DNA from: Moraxellaceae bacterium UBA2031
GTDB lineage: Bacteria > Pseudomonadota > Gammaproteobacteria > Pseudomonadales > Moraxellaceae
Direction of reading: 5' to 3'
Assembly: GCA_002333145.1 (NCBI GenBank)
Contig: DDBN01000069.1
Location: 1 to 59,367 of the forward strand
Length of the DNA stretch: 59,367 bases
Below the pieces are notes generated by a model, which saw nothing but the letters and a program-made list of their open reading frames with translations, searched no databases and was not told the DNA's origin. Positions 7,946-14,788 of this stretch are shown in pieces. The translations under genes and the position numbers were made by a program. Every line of letters starts with the position of its first letter. Position 1 is the first letter of the stretch.

Positions 7946-8296
7946 ATGAGCGATAAGAAAGAAGCCCGCCTGCGCCGTTCGCGCAGCACGCGACTTAAGA
8001 TCCGCCAGCTGGGTGCTGTTCGTCTGTGTGTCAACCGTACACCACGCCACATCTATGCCCAGATTATTGCTGCCGATGGCGCCACTGTCTTGGCTCAGGC
8101 CTCGACGCTGGATGCTGCTTTGCGTGAAGGCGCGACTGGTAACGTTGATGCCGCCGTAAAGGTTGGCGCTCTCGTTGCTGAGCGTGCAAAGGCTGCCGGT
8201 GTAACCGCCGTTGCCTTTGATCGCTCCGGCTTTAAGTATCACGGCCGCATTAAGGCTCTGGCTGACGCTGCACGCGAAGCCGGTCTGGAATTCTAA
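7946..8296 (+). CDS. rplR: 50S ribosomal protein L18
   Basis: A 116-residue protein with the L18 pattern: basic N-terminus, RLCVNRTPRHIYAQII, and C-terminal AFDRSGFKYHGRIKALADAAREAGLEF. L18 carries 5S rRNA into the 50S subunit together with L5. Eleven bases after rplF. Confidence 0.97.
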   Translation: MSDKKEARLRRSRSTRLKIRQLGAVRLCVNRTPRHIYAQIIAADGATVLAQASTLDAALREGATGNVDAAVKVGALVAERAKAAGVTAVAFDRSGFKYHGRIKALADAAREAGLEF

Positions 8297-8307
8297 GGGT
8301 TAGTATC

Positions 8308-8811
8308 ATGGCAAAGCTTGAGCAGCAGCAGAATGAAGGCTTCGTTGAGAAGCTGGTTCAGGTGAATCGCGTCGCCAAAGTTGTTAAGGGCGGTCGCATT
8401 TTCTCCTTTACGGCCCTCACAGTAGTCGGCGATGGCAAGGGTCGTGTTGGTTTTGGACGAGGCAAAGCACGTGAAGTGCCAGCCGCGATTCAAAAGGCAC
8501 TTGAGGCCGCGCGCCGCAACATGATTCAGGTAGACCTTAACGGTACTACTCTGCAGCATCCGGTAATTGGTCAGCATGGTGCTTCGCGCGTATACATGCA
8601 GCCTGCTTCCGAAGGTACAGGTGTTATTGCTGGCGGTGCCATGCGTGCCGTATTGGAAGTGGCTGGTGTGCACAACGTGCTTGCCAAGTGCTATGGGTCT
8701 ACCAATGCAAATAATGTCGTACATGCTACCTTTAAGGGTTTGGCCAACATGACCTCTGCGGAGCAAGTGGCAGCCAAGCGTGGCAAGTCGGTTCAAGAGA
8801 TTCTGGGGTAA
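8308..8811 (+). CDS. rpsE: 30S ribosomal protein S5
   Basis: A 167-residue protein with the dsRBD-like N-terminal S5 domain (VAKVVKGGRIFSFTALTVVG, then GDGKGRVGFGRGKAREVP) and the C-terminal domain with GGAMRAVLEVAG. S5 takes part in decoding accuracy. Mutations in its first loop give spectinomycin resistance elsewhere, and here the loop reads VVKGGRIF, which is wild type in form. Confidence 0.97.
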   Translation: MAKLEQQQNEGFVEKLVQVNRVAKVVKGGRIFSFTALTVVGDGKGRVGFGRGKAREVPAAIQKALEAARRNMIQVDLNGTTLQHPVIGQHGASRVYMQPASEGTGVIAGGAMRAVLEVAGVHNVLAKCYGSTNANNVVHATFKGLANMTSAEQVAAKRGKSVQEILG

Positions 8812-8816
8812 GCATC

Positions 8817-8996
8817 ATGAGTAAAACCATCAAGGTTACCCAGGTGCGCTCCGGCGCACACAAGCTTAAAAACCATAAGCTCTGTCTTCAGGGCTTGGGT
8901 CTGCGCCGTATTGGTCATACCGTTGAAGTGCTGGATACGCCTTCGAACCGCGGCATGATCAACAAGGTTATTTACCTCGTGAAGGTAGAGGATTAA
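8817..8996 (+). CDS. rpmD: 50S ribosomal protein L30
   Basis: A short gene of 59 codons between rpsE and rplO. The product begins MSKTIKVTQVRSG and has the L30 core LCLQGLGLRRIGHTVEVLD and NRGMINKVIYLVKVED. It is the size of E. coli L30 (59 residues). The start lies 5 bases after the rpsE stop, and rplO starts 2 bases after its own TAA. Confidence 0.96.
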   Translation: MSKTIKVTQVRSGAHKLKNHKLCLQGLGLRRIGHTVEVLDTPSNRGMINKVIYLVKVED

Positions 8997-8998
8997 TC

Positions 8999-9433
8999 AT
9001 GCATCTTAACGAAATTAGCCCGGCACCGGGTTCTACCAAGCCTGCACGCCGTCACGGTCGTGGTATTGGCTCTGGTCTCGGTAAAACGGGTGGCTCGGGT
9101 GTGAAGGGTCAAACATCTCGCGGTAAGGGCAAAGTACGCCCTGGCTTTGAAGGTGGTCAGAATCCTCTTTATCGTCGCCTGCCTAAGTTTGGTTTTACTA
9201 ACTTAGCTTCCCTCAAGGTTGCTGAGGTGCGTCTGTCCGAAATCGCCTATGTAGAAGGTGATGTCGTTACGCTGGACGCTCTTAAGGCTGCCAATATTGT
9301 GCGTAAAGACATGACCTCTGCGCGTATCATCTTATCGGGTGATGTAACGCGCGCGCTGACAATCAAAGGATTGAAGGTCACAAAAGGTGCTCGTGCTGCA
9401 ATTGAAGCTGCTGGCGGCAAGGTCGAGGAATAA
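8999..9433 (+). CDS. rplO: 50S ribosomal protein L15
   Basis: A 144-residue protein starting MHLNEISPAPGSTKPARRHGRGIGSG with the glycine- and lysine-rich N-terminal extension of L15 (GGSGVKGQTSRGKGKVRPGFEGGQNPLYRRLPK). The extension threads into the 50S core. Tightly spaced between rpmD and secY. Confidence 0.97.
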   Translation: MHLNEISPAPGSTKPARRHGRGIGSGLGKTGGSGVKGQTSRGKGKVRPGFEGGQNPLYRRLPKFGFTNLASLKVAEVRLSEIAYVEGDVVTLDALKAANIVRKDMTSARIILSGDVTRALTIKGLKVTKGARAAIEAAGGKVEE

Positions 9434-9439
9434 GCACTA

Positions 9440-10807
9440 ATGTCGAACACCACCCGTACACAACAGGCCCGACAGGCTGTGCAGTCTCCTGGGATGCAAC
9501 AGGGGTTGTCGGAGCTATGGCGTCGAATCGGCTTCCTGATTTTGGCGCTTGTGGTGTTTCGTCTTGGCGCCCATATTCCGGTGCCGGGTATTAATCCTGA
9601 GCGTCTTGCCCAGCTGTTTGAACAGAATAAGGACACCATCCTTAGCTTGTTTAATATGTTCTCGGGTGGTGCTCTAGAGCGGATGTCGATCCTTGCGCTT
9701 GGCATCATGCCCTATATCTCTGCTTCCATTATTATGCAGCTGATGGCGACGGTTTATCCGCCACTTGAGGCGCTTAAGAAGGAAGGTGAGGCAGGCCGAC
9801 GTAAAATTACTCAGTACACACGTTATGCGACGGTTGTGCTCGGGTTTGTGCAGTCTGTTGGTATGTGTGTTGGTTTGGTTAGCCAAGGTATCACCTTAGG
9901 TTCGGGAATGAGCTTCTTTGTTCCTGCGGTGACGAGTTTGGTTGCAGGCACTATGTTTCTGATGTGGCTTGGTGAACAAATCACTGAGCGCGGTGTTGGA
10001 AACGGTATTTCAATGCTTATTTTTGCCGGCATTGTTGCGGGTATGCCCAATGCGATTGGTATGTCGCTTGAGTCTGCGCGGCAAGGCGAGATAAGTGTTC
10101 TGGCTCTTATTGTGCTCCTGCTTCTAGCTATTGCTGTTGTGGGCGCCGTGGTGTTTATGGAGCGCGGCCAGCGCCGCATTACAGTGAATTATGCTCAGCG
10201 CCAGCAGGGGCGTCGCATGTATGCTGCGCAGCAAAGTCACCTGCCATTAAAGATCAATATGGCTGGTGTGATTCCTGCAATTTTTGCCAGCTCATTGTTG
10301 TTGTTTCCAGCATCATTGGGTCAGTGGTTTGGCCAGTCGCCTAATCCGAATATGGCTCAGCGTGTTCTTCAAGATATTTCGCTGACACTGTCACCGGGTC
10401 AGCCGCTCTACATGGCACTATTTGCTGTTTTGATTATTTTCTTCTGCTTTTTCTATACGGCGCTTATGTTTAGCCCGAAAGATATGGCAGAAAACCTGAA
10501 AAAGTCTTCTGCCTTCATTCCGGGTATCCGCCCGGGTGATCAGACGACTCGTTACCTGGATACCGTGATGGGTCGGCTGACCCTGATTGGTGCCTTGTAC
10601 ATGACGGCCGTTTGTTTGCTGCCAATGATTTTGCAGGTTGCATTCAATGTGCCGTTCTACCTTGGTGGTACGTCGCTACTCATTGTGGTGGTCGTGGTCA
10701 TGGATTTCATGTCCCAGGTGCAGTCGCATCTGATGTCTCACCAGTATGAGGCCCTCATGAAGAAGGCTAATCTGAAGGGTTATGGTTCTGGCGGTTTGAT
10801 CCGCTAA
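9440..10807 (+). CDS. secY: Protein translocase subunit SecY
   Basis: A 455-residue inner-membrane protein with ten predicted transmembrane segments, the channel of the SecYEG translocon. Recognisable segments are the plug region after TM1 (GAHIPVPGINPERL), IMPYISASIIMQLM in TM2, the RGIGNG-like loop ERGVGNGISMLIF in TM5 and the C-terminal GGTSLLIVVVVVMDF. A GAGGAA ribosome binding site lies at the end of rplO. Its location between rplO and rpmJ is the standard spc operon position. Confidence 0.97.
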   Translation: MSNTTRTQQARQAVQSPGMQQGLSELWRRIGFLILALVVFRLGAHIPVPGINPERLAQLFEQNKDTILSLFNMFSGGALERMSILALGIMPYISASIIMQLMATVYPPLEALKKEGEAGRRKITQYTRYATVVLGFVQSVGMCVGLVSQGITLGSGMSFFVPAVTSLVAGTMFLMWLGEQITERGVGNGISMLIFAGIVAGMPNAIGMSLESARQGEISVLALIVLLLLAIAVVGAVVFMERGQRRITVNYAQRQQGRRMYAAQQSHLPLKINMAGVIPAIFASSLLLFPASLGQWFGQSPNPNMAQRVLQDISLTLSPGQPLYMALFAVLIIFFCFFYTALMFSPKDMAENLKKSSAFIPGIRPGDQTTRYLDTVMGRLTLIGALYMTAVCLLPMILQVAFNVPFYLGGTSLLIVVVVVMDFMSQVQSHLMSHQYEALMKKANLKGYGSGGLIR

Positions 10808-10840
10808 GTAACTGGTTTTTCGATATAAGGGTGGTGAATC

Positions 10841-10957
10841 ATGAAAGTCCAGGCTTCCATTAAGAAGATCTGTTCTAGCTGTAAAATCGTTCGTCGCAAT
10901 GGCAGCATCCGTGTGATCTGCAGTGCGGAACCCCGTCACAAGCAGCGTCAGGGCTAA
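10841..10957 (+). CDS. rpmJ: 50S ribosomal protein L36 (zinc-binding form)
   Basis: A 38-residue protein MKVQASIKKICSSCKIVRR... ending AEPRHKQRQG. Cysteines 11, 14 and 27 and a histidine in RHKQ form the CxxC...C...H zinc ribbon, so this is the zinc-containing paralogue. L36 is a small 50S protein near the sarcin-ricin region. It closes the spc operon after secY. Confidence 0.96.
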   Translation: MKVQASIKKICSSCKIVRRNGSIRVICSAEPRHKQRQG

Positions 10958-10970
10958 ATCCTGACTGGTG

Positions 10971-11062
10971 TTGCAATATTTCTGTCCAGCGAGTAAACTC
11001 TCGCGCCTTTCGCGGACAGTCTATGCGACACCTCGCAAAGGTATAAATTGGAGTGAAGGTGA
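10971..11062 (+). promoter_or_regulatory. Promoter and structured leader of the alpha operon
   Basis: TTGCAA (10971-10976) and TAAACT (10994-10999) are 17 bases apart, giving a good sigma-70 promoter with a start near 11006. The following leader contains CCTTTCGCG (about 11011) that can pair with CGCAAAGG (about 11035), close to the rpsM ribosome binding site. In E. coli a pseudoknot at this place lets S4 repress rpsM translation. The pairing here fits that role, but a pseudoknot has not been shown. Confidence 0.5.
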
Positions 11063-11419
11063 ATGGCTCGTATAGCCGGCGTTAACATCCCTGACAACAA
11101 GCACGCGGTGATCTCGCTTACCTACATCTATGGTATCGGCCGGACAACGTCGGCCAGTATCCTTGAGGCAGTTGGCATTGCGCCGACTACTAAAATCAAG
11201 GAACTGAGCGATACCCAGCTTGATCAGGTTCGTGCAGAAGTGGCAAAGGTTCCTACTGAAGGTGACCTACGCCGAGAAGTGTCAATGAACATCAAGCGCC
11301 TAATGGATCTTGGTTGCTACCGTGGCATTCGCCATCGTCGCGGCCTGCCGGTTCATGGACAGCGCACCAAGACCAATGCACGTACCCGTAAGGGTCCGCG
11401 TAAGGCCATCAGGAAATAA
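11063..11419 (+). CDS. rpsM: 30S ribosomal protein S13
   Basis: A 118-residue protein MARIAGVNIPDNKHAVISL with the helix-two-turn-helix region (YGIGRTTSASILEAVGI) and the basic C-terminal tail GQRTKTNARTRKGPRKAI. S13 contacts P-site tRNA and the 50S subunit. It is the first gene of the alpha operon, preceded by a candidate promoter and leader. Confidence 0.97.
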   Translation: MARIAGVNIPDNKHAVISLTYIYGIGRTTSASILEAVGIAPTTKIKELSDTQLDQVRAEVAKVPTEGDLRREVSMNIKRLMDLGCYRGIRHRRGLPVHGQRTKTNARTRKGPRKAIRK

Positions 11420-11438
11420 CGGATTCGGACGCTGAGAC

Positions 11439-11828
11439 ATGGCTAAAGATACGACACGCGCCCGCAAAAAGGTGACCCGACAGGTCTCCGAAGGGATAGC
11501 GCACATTCATGCTTCTTTTAATAACACGATCGTGACGATCACCGATCGCCAGGGCAATGCCCTGTCGTGGGCGACGTCTGGCGGTCAAGGCTTCCGCGGT
11601 TCGCGTAAGTCCACTCCATTTGCCGCCCAGGTGGCAGCTGAAGTGGCTGGCAAAGCGGCTCAGGACTATGGCTTGAAGAATCTTGACGTTCTCGTCAAGG
11701 GTCCAGGCCCCGGTCGCGAGTCTGCAGTGCGTGCGTTGAATGCGGTCGGCTACAAGATCAACAGCATTACCGATATCACGCCGATTCCGCATAACGGCTG
11801 TCGTCCGTCCAAGAAGCGTCGCGTGTAA
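11439..11828 (+). CDS. rpsK: 30S ribosomal protein S11
   Basis: A 129-residue protein with the S11 core AHIHASFNNTIVTITDRQGN and C-terminal ITDITPIPHNGCRPSKKRRV. S11 lies on the 30S platform near the E site and the Shine-Dalgarno helix. The asparagine-glycine of PHNGCRP, converted to isoaspartate in E. coli S11, is conserved. Confidence 0.97.
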   Translation: MAKDTTRARKKVTRQVSEGIAHIHASFNNTIVTITDRQGNALSWATSGGQGFRGSRKSTPFAAQVAAEVAGKAAQDYGLKNLDVLVKGPGPGRESAVRALNAVGYKINSITDITPIPHNGCRPSKKRRV

Positions 11829-11842
11829 GGGGAATCTGAATA

Positions 11843-12466
11843 ATGGCTCGTTATATTGGTCCTAAATGCAAACTTGCTCGTCGCGAAGGAACAGATCTGT
11901 TCCTCAAGAGCGGTGTTCGCTCTCTCGACAGCAAGTGCAAAGCTGATACCCCTCCTGGCCAGCATGGCGCATCCCGTAAGGGCCGTCAGTCTGACTATGG
12001 TACGCAGCTGCGTGAAAAAATGAAGGTACGCCGTATGTACGGCGTACTCGAGCGTCAGTTCAGCAACTATTACAAGGAAGCCGCCCGTTTAAAGGGTGCT
12101 ACCGGTGAGAATCTGCTGCAGCTACTGGAAGGTCGTCTGGATAACGTTGTTTACCGCATGGGTTTCGGGGCTACACGCTCTGAGTCTCGTCAGCTGGTTA
12201 GCCATCGTGCCATTCTGCTGAACGGTAAGCGCGTAAATATCCCATCTATGCAGGTTAGTGCTGGTGATGTGGTTACTGTTCACGAGAAGTCTCGTAATCA
12301 GCTACGCGTGAAGAGTGCTCTCGAGTTGTCCGCGCAGCGTGGTGTTCCGGCTTGGCTGGTGGTGGATGCCAGCAAGATGGAAGGTACGTTCACCTCCCTG
12401 CCAGAGCGTTCCGATCTGTCTTCCGAGATCAATGAAAATTTGATCGTCGAGTTGTACTCCAAGTAA
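11843..12466 (+). CDS. rpsD: 30S ribosomal protein S4
   Basis: A 207-residue protein starting MARYIGPKCKLARREGTDLF with the S4 RNA-binding domain (LEGRLDNVVYRMGF through RAILLNGKRVNIPS). S4 nucleates 30S assembly and in E. coli represses the alpha operon. Only isolated cysteines are present near the N-terminus (C9, C32), so it is not the four-cysteine zinc form. Confidence 0.97.
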   Translation: MARYIGPKCKLARREGTDLFLKSGVRSLDSKCKADTPPGQHGASRKGRQSDYGTQLREKMKVRRMYGVLERQFSNYYKEAARLKGATGENLLQLLEGRLDNVVYRMGFGATRSESRQLVSHRAILLNGKRVNIPSMQVSAGDVVTVHEKSRNQLRVKSALELSAQRGVPAWLVVDASKMEGTFTSLPERSDLSSEINENLIVELYSK

Positions 12467-12487
12467 GGAATCGCCTGAGGTCTCTCC

Positions 12488-13501
12488 ATGTCACAAGCTG
12501 TCAACGATTTTCTGACGCCAAGCAAGATTGCGGTTCAGGCTATTAGTTCTACTCACGCCAAAGTGACGCTGGAGCCGCTCGAGCGCGGTTTTGGTCACAC
12601 GCTTGGTAATGCTCTTCGTCGTATATTGCTCTCTTCAATGCCGGGTGCTGCGGTTGTTGAAGTTGAAATTGATGGTGTTGAGCACGAGTACAGTGCCATT
12701 GAAGGTATGCAGGAGGACGTTATTGAGGTCCTGCTCAACCTCAAGGGTCTGGCGATTATCTTACACGAGCAGCATGAAGCATTTTTGAGCCTGGATAAGA
12801 AAGGCCCATGCGTAGTGACGGCTGCGGACCTTGGTCTGCCGCATAATGTTGATATCGTCAATCCGACGCACGTGATTGCCAATCTTGGTGCCAATGGCCA
12901 CCTGAAGATGAAGCTGAAGGTAGCGTCTGGTCGTGGTTATGAGCCTGCTGATTCTCGCTTTGCTGATGAAGATGCTCGTCCTATCGGTCGCTTGCAGCTG
13001 GATGCTTCTTTTAGCCCAGTTCGTAAGGTTGCTTATGTGGTTGAGGCCGCTCGTGTTGAGCAGCGCACCAACCTTGATAAGCTGGTGATTGATCTCGAGA
13101 CTAACGGTACGATTGATCCAGAAGAGGCAATTCGTCGTTCCGCAACGATTTTGCAGCAGCAGATTGCTGTATTTGTCGATTTGCAGAAGCCGGATGCTGG
13201 CGTTGTGATGCCAGTGGATGACAGTACTTCTGTTGACCCACTGCTCCTGCGTCCGGTTGATGATCTGGAACTGACTGTTCGCTCGGCCAATTGTCTTAAG
13301 GCTGAAAACATTTATTATATTGGCGATCTAGTGCAGCGCACTGAAGTTGAGTTGCTTAAGACGCCGAACCTGGGCAAGAAGTCGCTCACCGAGATCAAAG
13401 ATGTACTGGCCTCTCGTGGTCTGTCGCTCGGTATGCGTCTGGAGAACTGGCCACCAGCCAGCCTGCGCAACGACGATCGTCTGAATTATCGCAGCCGTTG
13501 A
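12488..13501 (+). CDS. rpoA: RNA polymerase alpha subunit
   Basis: A 337-residue protein. The N-terminal dimerisation domain (about 1-235) contains LEPLERGFGHTLGNALRRILLSS, and the C-terminal DNA-binding domain (about 250-325) contains LTVRSANCLKAENIYYIGDL and TPNLGKKSLTEIKDVLASRG, the UP-element and activator contact surface. The tail after NWPPASL is slightly longer than in E. coli (329 residues). Fourth gene of the alpha operon, between rpsD and rplQ. Confidence 0.98.
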   Translation: MSQAVNDFLTPSKIAVQAISSTHAKVTLEPLERGFGHTLGNALRRILLSSMPGAAVVEVEIDGVEHEYSAIEGMQEDVIEVLLNLKGLAIILHEQHEAFLSLDKKGPCVVTAADLGLPHNVDIVNPTHVIANLGANGHLKMKLKVASGRGYEPADSRFADEDARPIGRLQLDASFSPVRKVAYVVEAARVEQRTNLDKLVIDLETNGTIDPEEAIRRSATILQQQIAVFVDLQKPDAGVVMPVDDSTSVDPLLLRPVDDLELTVRSANCLKAENIYYIGDLVQRTEVELLKTPNLGKKSLTEIKDVLASRGLSLGMRLENWPPASLRNDDRLNYRSR

Positions 13502-13530
13502 TCCGGTTGCCGCTTTTAGGAATTTGAGCC

Positions 13531-13920
13531 ATGCGTCATCGTAATAGTGGTGTGAAATTGGGCCGCAACAGCAGCCACCGTAAAGCCATGTTCCAGAATA
13601 TGGCCATTTCGCTGTTGGAGCATGAACTGATCCGTACCACCCTGCCTAAGGCGAAGGAACTTCGTCGTGTGGCTGAGCCGCTGATTACGCTGGCCAAGGT
13701 GGATTCCGTTGCCAATCGTCGTCTGGCTTTTGCCCGTACGCGTAATCCTGTCATCGTGGGCAAATTGTTCACAGTGCTTGGTCCTCGCTACAAGGAACGT
13801 CAAGGTGGTTACTTGCGTATCCTGAAGGCTGGCTTCCGCGCAGGTGACAATGCTCCAATGGCTTATGTTGAACTGGTGGATCGTCAGATCGGCTCAAAGG
13901 CTGTTGAAGTAGCTGAATAA
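13531..13920 (+). CDS. rplQ: 50S ribosomal protein L17
   Basis: A 129-residue protein MRHRNSGVKLGRNSSHRKAMFQNMAISL, the L17 signature, ending GDNAPMAYVELVDRQ. It has the usual length and is the last gene of the alpha operon. A strong terminator follows within 25 bases. Confidence 0.97.
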   Translation: MRHRNSGVKLGRNSSHRKAMFQNMAISLLEHELIRTTLPKAKELRRVAEPLITLAKVDSVANRRLAFARTRNPVIVGKLFTVLGPRYKERQGGYLRILKAGFRAGDNAPMAYVELVDRQIGSKAVEVAE

Positions 13921-13940
13921 TTGCTTTTGCAGCAATATAA

Positions 13941-13968
13941 AAAGGCCGGACTTTGTCCGGCTTTTTTG
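13941..13968 (+). terminator. Rho-independent terminator of the alpha operon
   Basis: GCCGGAC (13945-13951), a TTT loop and GTCCGGC (13955-13961), followed by six T and then GTTTTT. It ends the ribosomal protein cluster. The next gene is convergent. Confidence 0.9.
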
Positions 13969-14005
13969 TTTTTGGCATTTAGGATTTATGTCCCTTGACG
14001 TTGCT

Positions 14006-14788
14006 TCATGCCAAGGTTTGACGTCGACGTTCAAATAAGCAAATAGCTGCTGCGGCAGCAACATTGAGTGACTCTATCCCCGCAGCCATAGGGATGTGGA
14101 TGCGTATGCTTGCACGATCCGCCAAAGCCGCAGATATTCCCGCGCCCTCACTGCCAAGAGCAAGCACCATGCTGCCTTTTAGGTCGCTATGATAGAGCGA
14201 TGTGGCATCACTCAATGTTGTTACGCAAAGAGGTCCGATAAAGTCATCCAGCGCCGTTATCGGATCAATGCGCTCTCGTAGTGCAAGATGAAAGTGGGCG
14301 CCCATACCCGCACGCAGCACTTTGGGAGACCAGATATCCGCACATCCAGCAGTTAGCCAGACCTGATCCACGCCAGCAGCGGCTGCCGTCCGCAGAATGG
14401 TGCCGACATTGCCGGGGTCCTGAAGGTTTTCCAATAAAAGACAAAATCCCTTGGTAACAATGGGGGGCTCGTCAGGGATAGCAATAAGGGCGAGAATTCC
14501 GGCGCTGCTGGGAGCCTGTTCGATAGCCTGGAATAATTCAGCTGACAGCATGATGGTTTGAGGGTTCGACTTCAGCAGAGCCTGAATTTCTGGATTTTTT
14601 TCATGGCCTTCACATACTAGCAGTGACTCTATAGCCCTGCGCCCTTCGATTGCCGCCTTCACGAGATGGCTACCGATAAGAAGCGTTTGTTTGCTCTTCA
14701 TTCTGTCGCGGCGATTTTCGGCTAGCTTGATTAATTGCTTTGCCAGAGGATTTTGTCTTGAGCGAATCATCTCCATATCAATACCCAC
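14006..14788 (-). CDS. TrmH/SpoU-family RNA 2'-O-methyltransferase
   Basis: A protein of about 260 residues with an N-terminal substrate-binding region and a C-terminal SPOUT (knotted) methyltransferase domain. The three SpoU motifs are visible: NLQDPGNVGTILRTAAAAG (about 121-139), LALGSEGAGIS (about 210-220) and IPMAAGIESLNVAAAAAI (about 233-250). It should transfer a methyl group from SAM to a ribose of rRNA or tRNA, but the target cannot be told. It follows uvrA on the same strand and overlaps its end by 11 bases. Starts at 14776 or 14770 (MEMIRSRQNP, MIRSRQNP) would reduce or remove the overlap and are equally plausible. Confidence 0.85.
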   Translation of the reverse strand: MGIDMEMIRSRQNPLAKQLIKLAENRRDRMKSKQTLLIGSHLVKAAIEGRRAIESLLVCEGHEKNPEIQALLKSNPQTIMLSAELFQAIEQAPSSAGILALIAIPDEPPIVTKGFCLLLENLQDPGNVGTILRTAAAAGVDQVWLTAGCADIWSPKVLRAGMGAHFHLALRERIDPITALDDFIGPLCVTTLSDATSLYHSDLKGSMVLALGSEGAGISAALADRASIRIHIPMAAGIESLNVAAAAAICLFERRRQTLA

